Of a stretch of DNA of 64,000 bases, positions 9,821-19,527 are shown in pieces. Made by a program: the position numbers and the translations under genes. Within the stretch, counting starts at the first letter, position 1, and every line of letters begins with the position of its first letter. Below the pieces are notes generated by a model. It searched no databases, was not told the origin of the DNA, and was given only the letters and a program-made list of their open reading frames with translations. The stretch spans positions 232,948-296,947 of the forward strand of contig JAOASM010000050.1 in NCBI GenBank assembly GCA_030158665.1. Reading direction: 5' to 3'. The DNA comes from Sediminibacterium sp. Its GTDB lineage: Bacteria; Bacteroidota; Bacteroidia; Chitinophagales; Chitinophagaceae.

Positions 9821-10522
9821 TTATAAAGTATTGTAGTATTTTACCAAAGCTATCAAATCTGCTTCGTTCTTTATGTTTAATTTTTGATCGTTAATGTATT
9901 GTTGTAATACCTGACCTTTATCTTGTAACAAATTCAACAAACTAGATTTATCTTTTTTGATACGGACCATCGCGCCGTCCTTCAAAAGGTATGTATTTTC
10001 ATAGGTTGCGAATTCTTTGTAGCGCTCTCCAGATAAATCATTATTACGTTCTTGAATAGTTTTGTATACTGATTTAAGCAAACTTGTTTTGCCATTTAGT
10101 AAAATTTGATAAAAAGAGATCCTATTCTGATTGTCAATTGGAGGGAAGCCGCATTGAAATACTTGTAAGTCTTGACCAGATTCTTTTGGTAGTGTGTATA
10201 CCAATTCTGTTGCCATCCCCTTGCCTAAGTAGCCCTCTTGACCATTGGAGGCAATAAAATTAACTTCATGTTCTAATAAATTGATTCTTGCTTTTACATC
10301 ATTAAAGACTCTGCCGTCTTTCAAAGTAATCTTTGCTAATTGATATTCAGCTTGATCGTAGACTGATCCCGTAATACCATCGTATTTATTGGTAAAAGCT
10401 TGACCATTGACATCACTAAGAAAAATCTGCTGGCCCCACTTGCCAGTAGTTGAAATTGTATTTCTTTGCGCATAGCTTAGGTTTACAATTAAAAACAAAC
10501 AACACAATAATAGATTTTTCAT
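9821..10522 (-). CDS. Secreted protein of unknown function, paralogue of the 15802 gene
   Basis: A 233-residue protein with a signal peptide ending LSYAQ and no recognised domain. It resembles the protein at 15802-16506 along its length: KITLKDGRVFNDV and INLLEHEVNFI here correspond to DITLISGQRYENV and INLLSNEIIFK there. The C-terminal blocks also match (NDQKLNIKNEADLI against ESNKLKIKKEEDLI). It sits downstream of the susD terminator and directly upstream of pabB with no gap. A possible -7 box TAACTTTA precedes it. Function is unknown; export to the periplasm or surface is likely. Confidence 0.7.
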   Translation of the reverse strand: MKNLLLCCLFLIVNLSYAQRNTISTTGKWGQQIFLSDVNGQAFTNKYDGITGSVYDQAEYQLAKITLKDGRVFNDVKARINLLEHEVNFIASNGQEGYLGKGMATELVYTLPKESGQDLQVFQCGFPPIDNQNRISFYQILLNGKTSLLKSVYKTIQERNNDLSGERYKEFATYENTYLLKDGAMVRIKKDKSSLLNLLQDKGQVLQQYINDQKLNIKNEADLIALVKYYNTL

Positions 10523-10565
10523 TTGATTGAGTTTATTACCTTAAAGTTACTATAGGGGCATAAAA

Positions 10566-10591
10566 AAACAAGACCCCGAGGGGTCTTGTTT
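10566..10591 (-). terminator. Intrinsic terminator after susD
   Basis: A stem of 11 bp (10566-10576 with 10581-10591) reads AACAAGACCC and GGGTCTTGTT around a CGAG loop. On the minus strand it is followed by a run of T. It lies 22 nt beyond the susD stop and should end the susC-susD transcript. Confidence 0.85.
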
Positions 10592-10613
10592 CAAAATATT
10601 ACCTAAATAGTAA

Positions 10614-12257
10614 TTATTGCTTAGGATTCTTAGTTGGAGCAGAACCTGCTTCAGCTGGATTGTAAGCTAATTCATTATCTGGAACATCCCAATAGTCTAA
10701 GAAACCATAGACGATTGTTGCGTTAGTGTTAACTACACCTGTAGAAGAGATCACCACAGCGCCAGTACGAGATTTGTCTGGAGCAATGATATCCCAACGA
10801 CGAGCATCATAGAAAGACAAGCCTTTGAATGCTAATGCAATTCTACGCTCTCTTCTTAATTGCTCATAAGCAGCAGCCTGAGTCAAACCAGTACCTAATG
10901 CAGCTAAACCTGCACCTTGGTAAGTTCTTACTGCATCAATTGACGCAGCACCCAAGTCTACTTGACCTGTCATAATCAAAGCTTCCGCTTTCATTAATTC
11001 ATTCTCTTCGTATGAACCTGCAATTGTAATTTCATTTGCACCAATTACGTTGTTTGCATAAGTATAAACACCAGTTAAACCAGTTCCTGCATACTTTAAG
11101 CTATAACGTGTATTGAATGAATTACCACGGTCAGTGTTGAACAAGCCAACAGAAGCCAAAGTAATCACGTTTTGATCTTTACGTTTGTCACCTGCAACGA
11201 AATCTTGAACCCAACGCTCACTTAATTTATACGTATTTGTTGAACCAGTTGTTGCAGCTTGACCTACTTTATCAGCTACAGTAGACTCAATGAAACTTCC
11301 GTTTGCATCAGTACGTGCAGTAAACACTAAGTCAGTTGCTCTAACCCCATCATTCGCTAATGTCAATATATTTGACCATTGAGAAGAAGTCATGCTAGAC
11401 TTTAATGTATTTACTAAGATGTTACGCGCCTTCATTGTATTGATATTGCGCTTCCACATATCAATAGTTAAAACACCACCTTTCCCTTTTTGCAAATAAG
11501 CTGGAATTAATTTCCCTAGCATAGCTGTGTAATCAGTAGTAGATGTAGCAGCACCTAAAGCAGTTACCGCTTTATCAAAATTTGAGCTAGCTTCTGCAAT
11601 GATTGCTTCTTTAGAAACATACTTACCATTGGTAGAAACTGCATCTGTAGGTTGGTTTTGGATGATACCTGCATAGTAAGTTGAACCTATTCTGCTGTAT
11701 GCATACCCTTTCCACCAATATGCCCAAGCTTGGATGGTTGCTTTTTTAGTAGCAGCCCCAGCACCAGTGAATGTAGTTTTATCTGCCAACTCCAAGATTT
11801 TATTTGAAGCAGCAATCATATTGTACATATAAGCCCACTCGTAGAAAGTGGTATTACTTCCACCTTGTGCGTTTTGGTTTGCATAACGTACTAATTCATA
11901 CTGTGTTTTTGGGTTACTTGGATTCAATACAACTGTACCGTTATCCAATGTTACCTTATTAGGACAACCAATTTGGTTCATAAAAGCATTCGCAGCTTCT
12001 GCACCAATTACATCACCCATCATTTCAGAGAATCCCATAGCGCCAGCCCAGAAACGGCCGTAAACACCATCAGAATACTTCAAGTTGTAAAAACCATTCA
12101 AGTAAATGGTACCCTGTGCCAAAGCAACTGCACCGTTTTCATTTTGTGCACTACTTGGAGTAGGTGAGTTTACGTTGGTAATATCAAGATCTTTCTTACA
12201 AGCTGTTAAGCTTAAAGTAACCCCTAATATTCCAACCAAAATTTTATTATTCTTCAT
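10614..12257 (-). CDS. susD: SusD/RagB-family outer-membrane lipoprotein
   Basis: A 547-residue surface lipoprotein. The lipobox is LTAC (Cys about residue 20), followed by KKDLDITNVN. The N-terminal TPR-like region (YEWAYMYNMIAASNKILE, AWAYWWKGYAYSRIGSTYY) and the C-terminal RRERRIALAFKGLSFYDARRW block are typical of SusD proteins, which bind nutrients over a SusC barrel. The gene follows susC by 24 nt and ends in a clear terminator. No glycoside hydrolase, lyase or regulator of a classic polysaccharide locus is adjacent, so the nutrient is not predictable. 'susD' denotes the family here. Confidence 0.92.
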   Translation of the reverse strand: MKNNKILVGILGVTLSLTACKKDLDITNVNSPTPSSAQNENGAVALAQGTIYLNGFYNLKYSDGVYGRFWAGAMGFSEMMGDVIGAEAANAFMNQIGCPNKVTLDNGTVVLNPSNPKTQYELVRYANQNAQGGSNTTFYEWAYMYNMIAASNKILELADKTTFTGAGAATKKATIQAWAYWWKGYAYSRIGSTYYAGIIQNQPTDAVSTNGKYVSKEAIIAEASSNFDKAVTALGAATSTTDYTAMLGKLIPAYLQKGKGGVLTIDMWKRNINTMKARNILVNTLKSSMTSSQWSNILTLANDGVRATDLVFTARTDANGSFIESTVADKVGQAATTGSTNTYKLSERWVQDFVAGDKRKDQNVITLASVGLFNTDRGNSFNTRYSLKYAGTGLTGVYTYANNVIGANEITIAGSYEENELMKAEALIMTGQVDLGAASIDAVRTYQGAGLAALGTGLTQAAAYEQLRRERRIALAFKGLSFYDARRWDIIAPDKSRTGAVVISSTGVVNTNATIVYGFLDYWDVPDNELAYNPAEAGSAPTKNPKQ

Positions 12258-12281
12258 TTCTAATAATTTAAAAGTTAAGGT

Positions 12282-15200
12282 TTAAAATCCTACGTTCAAG
12301 CCTAAAGTGTAAGATTTTGTGTTAGGAATAGTATTGTGGTCAAGACCGCGATCAAATGCTGAGTTCGTAGAATAGTTTACCTCAGGATCCATACCAGTGT
12401 AAGGAGTGAAAGTTAACAAGTTACGACCAGATAATACTAATTGTAAACGATTTGCAAATTTGATTTTAGTCAATTTAGCAATATCAACGCCTACAGAAAG
12501 ATTTCTTAAACGCCAGAAAGAAGCGTCTTCGTAGAAATAGTTCTTAGTACCATTTGCAGCTCCACCAGCATAAACACTTCTATAGAAAGCAGTATAAGCT
12601 TGAGTTTCGCCATTGATTGTAACAGGAATGTCATAATCAGAGTGAATACCATCACGATACATCCATTGTTTAGTTTGGTTGTACAAGTGTGCTCCTGCAA
12701 CCCAATCCCATTGCATGTTAAATGTGAAAATGCCTTTGTACTGTAAATTATTGATAAAGCTCATGTTGAACTTAGGGTTTGGATCACCTAAACTAGATTG
12801 TCCAGGAATCGCTACAGTTTGCTTAGTTGCTTTGTTTACTACCCAACCGTTGCTAGCCACTTCATATTGAGATCTTGACGCTTCTGGGATAACTGGTAAA
12901 CCAGTAGCAGGGTTAATATCTGTCAAAGACTTCATTAACTTAAATCCAAAGAACTGTCCAATTTTATATCCTTGTTGTAATGTAATACCTACACTACCTG
13001 CAGAAGATAATAAAATAACTGGAGGTCCTTTTACATAAGAAATCTCAGAACTTTGTTGAGAATAATTGGTGATGAAATCCCAGTTGAAATCTTTACCAGA
13101 ATACACGTTCAAGTTTAATGAAGCTTGTAAACCGCTTGATTTCAAACCAAACGCATTATCTAATTTACCACCCACACCTGTTGAAGGTGCAGCGTCTACT
13201 CTATAAATTGCATTTGCTGTTTCTCTATTCCAGAAAGTAGCAGAAACATTCGCTGTTTTAAGCCATTGTCCTTTTCCTAAAGTCAAAGTCATATCTGTAC
13301 CATACTCAGTCTCTTTAGATAACTCAACAGATAAGTTTGGATTTGGATTGGTTGTAGGGAAAGTGAATACGCTAGATCCACCTAAGTTAGCAGCACCCAA
13401 CACAGTAAAACGTTGGAACGCACCAGGTTGAATACCCGCTTCACCATAACCAGCTCTTAATTTAAATTCAGAGATTACATTTGAAATTTTTGAATTCTGC
13501 CAGAACTTTAAGTTAGATAAAGTCAAGAAGAAGTCACCTCTAGGGAATGTTTGTGCAGTTGCACCAGAACCGAACGCAGAAGAGAAGTCACTTCTAACAC
13601 CCACAGAGAAACCTGTGAAGTTGGAGTACTCAAATCTTTGATTTGCTAAAATACCATAAGTTACAAATGGCTCAATATAATCAGTCAATACTTTGTAAGT
13701 AGCTGCCTGAGACATGTTCCATGGGGCATAACCTGGACCATCAAAACCAGCTGCAGCAAAAGACTTTAATTGATTACGACGGTAATCAAATGCAGCAGTT
13801 GTGAAAGTTTTTAAAGGAATATTGATATTGAAATCTTTTTCAAAATCCGTACGGAAATTCACTGTTCCAATAAAGTTTTGGAAAGTTGTTCTGTCTACGA
13901 AATTGTTGATCTCACCAGTTGTAAAAGCTGTAGGTGCAGAAGAATAGTTATACATATAACGATTCTGTAACACTCTATTTTTGTTATCCCATTGCTCCGC
14001 ATACTTATAAGTTGTATTGCTGTTACTATAGTTCAATGCATATTTTGCATCAAATTCTAAAAACTTAGGTAACTTATAGTTTAAGTTGAAGCTTTGGATA
14101 ACGTCCACTGTCGCAATCAAAGTGCTAGACTCTTGATTGGTAGAGAATGGATTTGAGTGGTTTACACCACCCGCTGCACCAAAATAAGTTGCATACTTTC
14201 CATCTTCGTTCTTTTGATCAAACGGCAAGAAAGGACGAGCATTATTGATGGCAAAAACTACGTTACGGCCAGTTTGGTCATTCAACGTATTTTTTGTGTA
14301 CACTAACTGAGTGGTGCTAGTAAATTTCAAACCCTTCGCTAATTCAAAACCTAATTTAGAAGTTAAGTTAGAACGTGAGAAGTCACCATTGTTGATGAAG
14401 TTTGAATTTTGTTGGTTGTTTGAAGCAGAAAATAAGAAGTCAAACTTATCTTTTGCACCAGACATAGTTACTGAGTTATTCAATGCATAGCTTTGTTGTA
14501 AGAACATCTTGTAATGGTCGATGTACTTTAAGTTTGCATTGTAAGGTTTGTTTTGGTAGCTCGTTACACCTAAAGAGTTGTACTGAACGTCACCATTGTA
14601 AACCAAAGTAGAAGGATCTAAAGTCATAATTGCTCCAGAACCAGTCAATACGTTGTTTTGAGCATCTGTAACAAAGGCATGGTTTTTAGCTTTAGATAAA
14701 CCACCAATGTTTAATAATTCATTGGTTGTTGCACTTGAGCTAAATTCAATGTTTACTTTGCCAGCTTTACCTTTTTTAGTAAACAATTGAATTACACCAT
14801 TCGCACCTTGCGCACCATATAAAGATGCAGCAGCAGCACCTTGTACTACCTCTACTCTTTCAATAATGTTTACGTCAATAGAGTTTAAACTTGTTCCACG
14901 CGCTTCAATACCATCGATCAAAATCATTGGTGAAGTTCCACCTTGAACAGAGTTAATACCTCTTAATAAGATTTGTAAAGGACGGCCAGGGTTACCATTG
15001 GTACTAGAAATTTGAGCACCAGCGATTTGACCAACCAATTGTTGTCCTACATCACCTGTGGGTACTTTAACTTGGCTAGAAAGGTTTACAGATTCAACTG
15101 CCACCGCTAACTTCTTTTTACTTGTAGCTGAACCAACACCAGTAACTACAACCTCGCTCAACGCTTTTACGTCAGAAGTCAATACGATTGTTAAGTTAGC

Positions 15201-15458
15201 GTTGTTAGCAGATACTTGCTTGCTTTCAAAGCCTAAAGCTGAAATCAATAAAGTAGCGCCTTTTTTTACCGAAATTGTAAATGTACCATCATTGCCGGCA
15301 CTTACACCTTTAGTAGTGCTTTTCTCAAGTACACTTGCTCCGGCAACAGGATCATTCTTTTCATCAATAACCTTACCGGTTATAGTAACTGTTTGTGCGA
15401 AACCAACCATAATGGTCATTAAGAATGCACAAACACTTACAATGATTTTTTTACTCAT
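12282..15458 (-). CDS. susC: SusC/RagA-family TonB-linked outer-membrane transporter
   Basis: A 1058-residue TonB-dependent transporter. Order of parts: signal peptide ending VGFAQ; CnaB/carboxypeptidase-like domain (about 22-105, VTITGKVIDEKNDPVAGA); plug domain (about 110-230) with the SusC hallmark PLQILLRGINSVQGGTSPM and LIDGIEARG; then the beta-barrel, ending in an aromatic-rich strand (LGLNVGF). It imports what the SusD partner at 10614 binds, using TonB energy. A 13-bp inverted repeat lies in its leader (15495-15546). Confidence 0.94.
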   Translation of the reverse strand: MSKKIIVSVCAFLMTIMVGFAQTVTITGKVIDEKNDPVAGASVLEKSTTKGVSAGNDGTFTISVKKGATLLISALGFESKQVSANNANLTIVLTSDVKALSEVVVTGVGSATSKKKLAVAVESVNLSSQVKVPTGDVGQQLVGQIAGAQISSTNGNPGRPLQILLRGINSVQGGTSPMILIDGIEARGTSLNSIDVNIIERVEVVQGAAAASLYGAQGANGVIQLFTKKGKAGKVNIEFSSSATTNELLNIGGLSKAKNHAFVTDAQNNVLTGSGAIMTLDPSTLVYNGDVQYNSLGVTSYQNKPYNANLKYIDHYKMFLQQSYALNNSVTMSGAKDKFDFLFSASNNQQNSNFINNGDFSRSNLTSKLGFELAKGLKFTSTTQLVYTKNTLNDQTGRNVVFAINNARPFLPFDQKNEDGKYATYFGAAGGVNHSNPFSTNQESSTLIATVDVIQSFNLNYKLPKFLEFDAKYALNYSNSNTTYKYAEQWDNKNRVLQNRYMYNYSSAPTAFTTGEINNFVDRTTFQNFIGTVNFRTDFEKDFNINIPLKTFTTAAFDYRRNQLKSFAAAGFDGPGYAPWNMSQAATYKVLTDYIEPFVTYGILANQRFEYSNFTGFSVGVRSDFSSAFGSGATAQTFPRGDFFLTLSNLKFWQNSKISNVISEFKLRAGYGEAGIQPGAFQRFTVLGAANLGGSSVFTFPTTNPNPNLSVELSKETEYGTDMTLTLGKGQWLKTANVSATFWNRETANAIYRVDAAPSTGVGGKLDNAFGLKSSGLQASLNLNVYSGKDFNWDFITNYSQQSSEISYVKGPPVILLSSAGSVGITLQQGYKIGQFFGFKLMKSLTDINPATGLPVIPEASRSQYEVASNGWVVNKATKQTVAIPGQSSLGDPNPKFNMSFINNLQYKGIFTFNMQWDWVAGAHLYNQTKQWMYRDGIHSDYDIPVTINGETQAYTAFYRSVYAGGAANGTKNYFYEDASFWRLRNLSVGVDIAKLTKIKFANRLQLVLSGRNLLTFTPYTGMDPEVNYSTNSAFDRGLDHNTIPNTKSYTLGLNVGF

Positions 15459-15494
15459 GTTGTTTTGTTTTGTAATTAAAATTTTCTAAAAATT

Positions 15495-15546
15495 AGAAGG
15501 GATGTTTGATAGCAAATTGTGATAAGCGGTAAAAAACATCCCTTCT
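15495..15546 (-). promoter_or_regulatory. Inverted repeat in the susC leader
   Basis: Arms of 13 bp, AGAAGGGATGTTT (15495-15507) and AAACATCCCTTCT (15534-15546), are perfect complements around a 26-nt loop. In the minus-strand transcript the hairpin would lie 37-88 nt before the susC ATG. No T-run typical of a terminator directly follows, so a role in leader structure, antisense pairing or protein binding is more likely. The rest of the 343-bp gap to the 15802 gene shows no ORF or other clear element. Confidence 0.5.
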
Positions 15547-15568
15547 CTAGACGAATATAATGAAGATT

Positions 15569-15598
15569 TAACAATACGATAACTAAAAAACAAACAAA
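15569..15598 (-). promoter_or_regulatory. Weak candidate promoter of susC
   Basis: On the minus strand a TTTG (15598-15595) is followed after 18 nt by TATTGTTA (15576-15569), a partial match to the Bacteroidota -7 box TAnnTTTG. The start would lie about 20 nt upstream of the leader hairpin. Other T-rich alternatives exist nearby. Confidence 0.28.
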
Positions 15599-15801
15599 AA
15601 AATGACTAAAATCATAACAAACGTTCGCTTCATTTTAACGTTCAGTCATCGATGTTGCAACTTTATAAAAAATTGAAAAGTTATATTATTAAACTTAAAT
15701 AAGGGTAAATGAATTGATTATGAATAGATTAAGTCAAATAACTAGTGTTTACGACTTTGACTAAGAATAAAATGTAAATTCATTTTTCAAATAATTGAAC
15801 C

Positions 15802-16506
15802 ATGAAATTTTTTTACCTATTCATTCTAATTTTTTCAGTAAGCGCTGCACAAGGTCAAACCTTAAACAATTTCAGTTTAAAAGATATTGGTCAATCGATG
15901 TTGGTGGTAACCGATGGTAATGGCAAAACAATTAATATGGGACTTGACATGGAGAACTATGGCTCTCCGTTTTTTGATACTGAATTTTATCCTGCAGATA
16001 TTACCTTAATCAGTGGTCAACGATATGAAAATGTCCCGATAAAAATTAATCTATTGAGTAACGAAATTATTTTTAAATCAGACAATGGAAAAGAGTTAGC
16101 GATACTTCCTGCAATTCAATCCTTATTGCTCAAAAAAAATGGCACTCCATTTTTATTTGAATATGGCTACCCTGTTTTTGATAAACAAAATGGAAAAACA
16201 ATTTATCAAGTGTTAGAAAAGGGAGAGATTAGTTTATTAAAATATTATTTTGTTCAAGTCACAGAAGCAAAGCCATACAGCAGTGCAACCATGCTGAGAA
16301 CCATTGAAAAATTTCCCAAATTATTTGTGTACAACAAAAACATTGGATTAAAAAAAGCCCCCAAATCAAACGAAGACATAGCAGAAATTTTTAATGTAGA
16401 AAACGAAAGACTGACTAAAATTATTGAATCAAATAAATTAAAAATAAAAAAAGAAGAGGACCTGATAAAGTGCATCCAACACTTCAATCAACAAATTAAA
16501 AAATAG
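15802..16506 (+). CDS. Secreted protein of unknown function, paralogue of the 9821 gene
   Basis: A 234-residue protein with a signal peptide ending AAQGQ. No known domain is recognised. It aligns by eye with the 9821-10522 product over most of its length: the ITL..G...N and KINLL..E segments, the YQVL...SLLK block, and a shared charged C-terminus. The two copies lie outside the two ends of the susC/susD operon in divergent orientations. Both are exported and lack a lipobox. Confidence 0.7.
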   Translation: MKFFYLFILIFSVSAAQGQTLNNFSLKDIGQSMLVVTDGNGKTINMGLDMENYGSPFFDTEFYPADITLISGQRYENVPIKINLLSNEIIFKSDNGKELAILPAIQSLLLKKNGTPFLFEYGYPVFDKQNGKTIYQVLEKGEISLLKYYFVQVTEAKPYSSATMLRTIEKFPKLFVYNKNIGLKKAPKSNEDIAEIFNVENERLTKIIESNKLKIKKEEDLIKCIQHFNQQIKK

Positions 16507-16516
16507 TTCTTCTAAG

Positions 16517-16987
16517 TTATTTTCTTTTAATAATGTCAGCGATAATTTTTAAGTGATGATGGGTGTGGATACTTAAGAAACGGATGGTTTGCTTTTTATT
16601 CAATGCGCCAAAATAAGGATGCATGAAATATTGATTTTCTTGACAATCTTTTAAATAATTTAAAGCTTGAAAAGTATGTTTTATGCTATCTTCTAAAGAT
16701 TGTTTATTCAAATCAGCACCAGGCAGGACTACTTTTGGCGCTTTCGCTTTCCCACGTGGTATAAAGTTCAATAAAAACACCCAACTACGACTAAAATTAA
16801 ATTTTTTCTGATACAAGCTAGGATCCGACTGCGCCACAGTTGAAGTAATTTGCTTGATCACCAATAAGCTGTGTTCAATGTGCCATCCAACACTGCCAGA
16901 CGAAATAGATTGATCTATCTTATCAAATGCAGACAAGTACTGTGTTAACTCCTGAACTTTAGTTTCTAGTTTTTTCATGTAGGCCAT
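16517..16987 (-). CDS. DinB-like protein (DUF1569 type)
   Basis: A small helical protein of about 156 residues related to the DinB/YfiT four-helix fold. His-containing segments GWHIEHSLLVI and IHTHHHLKII correspond to the metal-binding histidines of this superfamily, and HPYFGALNKKQ before the last His block is typical of DUF1569. The ATG at 16987 is taken as the start; another at 16978 (MKKLETKV) is equally plausible. It lies 15 nt after the start of the TonB receptor's 3' end on the same strand and may be its last operon gene. Substrate unknown. Confidence 0.7.
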   Translation of the reverse strand: MAYMKKLETKVQELTQYLSAFDKIDQSISSGSVGWHIEHSLLVIKQITSTVAQSDPSLYQKKFNFSRSWVFLLNFIPRGKAKAPKVVLPGADLNKQSLEDSIKHTFQALNYLKDCQENQYFMHPYFGALNKKQTIRFLSIHTHHHLKIIADIIKRK

Positions 16988-17005
16988 CAAATTAATTCAA
17001 ATACT

Positions 17006-19456
17006 TTAAAATTCAATAATAAAACCCACAGTTGGAATAAACGTGCCTTCGGCATTTTCTAGAAAGTAAGGGATGGCGTTACTACCATTCAATTGTACAG
17101 GCTTCCCATTGTTAGATTGGAAACCTGAATTATCGTCTTTTCTTTTAAAAGTATACTGAGGAGATCCTGTACTCTTTGATGCATAAAAATTTTGTATGTC
17201 GATGTAGAAATCAAAAGTAGTTTTTTTGTAATTCCACTTTTTATCCAATCGGATATCTCCAGAATGAAAAGCCTTCAGTCTTAATGTATTCACTTTGTCA
17301 TAATCAAATATCCCAGATCCTAATGTTAAGTAATTCAATCTACTTTGCTCTAGATTGTAGGGCGTATAAGGAGCAGCGCCTTGATATCTGAATTTAATGC
17401 CTAATTCCCAATTTTTGGGCAACTTATAGCCTGCAGTGGCACTTACTAAATGTCTATTATCCCAACTCGCTGGTTTAAGTTTTTGATCTACACCTGAAAA
17501 TTCACTCCAATAGAGGGTATAACTAAATACGCCAAAGAATTTTTCAGTCAACTTTTGTTGTGCAAAAAATTCAAAACCATATGCTCTTCCTTTACCATCT
17601 TGTTGAATTGGTTCATTGCCTATGGCCCCGAATTCAATGCCTTTATTTGCAAGACTGATTTTATCTAGCATGCTCACTGGATAGTTTTTATACCCTTTAT
17701 AAAATCCTTCAAAAGTGAATCTCGTGGTACTAGACGGAAGCAATTCAAATCCAGCTACATAGTGATTTGATTGGATGTACTTACCAGGGTTGGTGAAACC
17801 ATTGTTGTTATATGCCAATTGCGTGTAACTAGGCAAACGATAATAGGTGCCGTAGCTTGCACTAAAATTTAATGTATTGCTTAATGTATAACTTAAACTA
17901 ATTCTTGGACTCAATTGATCTAACGGATTTTGACTACTTGCACTAAAGCTGTTTGCATCCGCCCTTAAACCTGAACTGATAGCTAAGCGATCATTCAACA
18001 GCCTTGTACCCAATTGCACAAAGCCGCCATACCTTAAAAAATTAACTCCAGTATTCGTGTTCAGTGTTACTGCGTTTTGCAAAGTATTACCAGCACTATC
18101 TTTTAAAGCAGGTCTAAATAGTTGATAAAATGCATTATCAAATTGCACATACTGTGCAACGACGCCATAACTCAAACTGATATTCTTGATATTTTTAGTG
18201 ACATCAAAACGAAATTTATTTTCAGTCTCGTTGCTTCTAATTTGAAATGTGCGTGTTGTTTCAGAAGGCTTTTCATTGTCCTCGTATCTATCTGCTTGGT
18301 TATCTAATGTATTTCTACTCAATGACAGATTCCAGTATCCATCTTGGATCAATTTTTTTAAAGATAGTCCTAGCGTATAATTCCATTGATTGATCAATGG
18401 ATTACTATTGATGGCAAATAATTTTTCAGGTGTTGCTTCTCTAGGTGCAACCAATTTAAAATCATCAATAGCGGCAAGGCCGATAGTCGTTAAAGTAGTT
18501 TTATCATTGATTTTTGTAGTCGTTTTAAATTGATAGTCCCAATAATTTGGTCGTATTGGTAAATCCAATGCCTGGAAAAGCAATTCTAAATAACTTCTTC
18601 TTACTGATGCTAAAAAAGTAGTTCGTTTTGAAATTGGACCATCTAAGGTAGCCGCTACTTCGGTACCACTCATTCTAAAATTGCCTTGAAGTTGATTGGG
18701 ATTGCCGTTCTTTTGACGAAATTGAAAAACACTACTCAACGCATTATCATATCTAGCATCAAATGCAGAAGTACTTAGTTTTACATCTTGAATAAAGCTC
18801 ACGTTTAAAATACCTTGGGGGCCCCCACCACTGCCTTGTGTACTAAAGTGATTAATAATAGGCACTTCTATGCCATCTAAATAAAATACATTTTCACTTG
18901 GAGCACCTCCTCTAATAATGATGTCATTTCTAAAAGTACCGCCGGCTGCACCTCCGCCAACCCCCGGCAAGGATTGGATCACTTTACTGATGTCAAAATT
19001 GCCACCTGGATTGGCTTTAATGTCTTCTGAAGTAAGTCTTTGGATACTTAATGGGCTTTCTAAGGTCGTCGCCTTTGCTGTGTTTTTTCTGCCAGTTACC
19101 GTAACGGTGTTCAGTACGTTAACTGAGGGTTCTAATTCAATCGTCAAAATATTTTCATTTCCCGTTGTAACAATCACATTGGTCAATAATTTATCTTGTA
19201 TTCCAAGTCCTGAAACTTTTATAGAATAGGCCCCTGGCAATAAGTTCGTAAACCTAAATGAGCCATTGCTATCTGAAATCATTTTTTCATTGCCAGGTGT
19301 AATCGTAACCAAGAGTCCCGTTGCATTTTGCTGGGTTTTTCGATTGACTAAAACACCACTCAATTTGCCTGTATTTTGAACTTTAACCTGTGCTTTGCTA
19401 AGATTGACGCCAAAAACGATCAATAAACCAGCAAAAACTACTTTAAACCATTGCAT
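17006..19456 (-). CDS. TonB-dependent outer-membrane receptor with CnaB-like domain
   Basis: An 816-residue receptor. After a signal peptide ending LSKAQ comes a carboxypeptidase-regulatory-like domain (about 30-115, GKLSGVLVNRKTQQNATG). A plug domain (about 120-240) follows, with the sequence DISKVIQSLPGVGGG and FRNDIIIRGGAPSENVFYLDGIEV, then a 22-strand-type barrel ending FIPTVGFIIEF. It lacks the SusC-specific motif and has no SusD partner, so it belongs to the general receptor group. The ligand (metal chelate, vitamin, peptide or glycan) cannot be told from the sequence or the neighbours. Confidence 0.9.
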   Translation of the reverse strand: MQWFKVVFAGLLIVFGVNLSKAQVKVQNTGKLSGVLVNRKTQQNATGLLVTITPGNEKMISDSNGSFRFTNLLPGAYSIKVSGLGIQDKLLTNVIVTTGNENILTIELEPSVNVLNTVTVTGRKNTAKATTLESPLSIQRLTSEDIKANPGGNFDISKVIQSLPGVGGGAAGGTFRNDIIIRGGAPSENVFYLDGIEVPIINHFSTQGSGGGPQGILNVSFIQDVKLSTSAFDARYDNALSSVFQFRQKNGNPNQLQGNFRMSGTEVAATLDGPISKRTTFLASVRRSYLELLFQALDLPIRPNYWDYQFKTTTKINDKTTLTTIGLAAIDDFKLVAPREATPEKLFAINSNPLINQWNYTLGLSLKKLIQDGYWNLSLSRNTLDNQADRYEDNEKPSETTRTFQIRSNETENKFRFDVTKNIKNISLSYGVVAQYVQFDNAFYQLFRPALKDSAGNTLQNAVTLNTNTGVNFLRYGGFVQLGTRLLNDRLAISSGLRADANSFSASSQNPLDQLSPRISLSYTLSNTLNFSASYGTYYRLPSYTQLAYNNNGFTNPGKYIQSNHYVAGFELLPSSTTRFTFEGFYKGYKNYPVSMLDKISLANKGIEFGAIGNEPIQQDGKGRAYGFEFFAQQKLTEKFFGVFSYTLYWSEFSGVDQKLKPASWDNRHLVSATAGYKLPKNWELGIKFRYQGAAPYTPYNLEQSRLNYLTLGSGIFDYDKVNTLRLKAFHSGDIRLDKKWNYKKTTFDFYIDIQNFYASKSTGSPQYTFKRKDDNSGFQSNNGKPVQLNGSNAIPYFLENAEGTFIPTVGFIIEF

Positions 19457-19527
19457 ATACTTCTATTTTTCAATTCAAGTATAAAACAATGAAAACGAGT
19501 GTTTTGTTTAAGTATTTGTACTAAAAA

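Noticed and set aside
15058..15489. 143-codon plus-strand reading frame opposite the start of susC
   Set aside because: It is fully antisense to the conserved signal, CnaB and plug parts of susC and shows only low-complexity Thr/Ala/Val composition, so it is a shadow of the real gene.
18918..19229. 103-codon plus-strand frame across the TonB receptor plug
   Set aside because: It mirrors the conserved plug-domain codons of the receptor and has no promoter or domain of its own.
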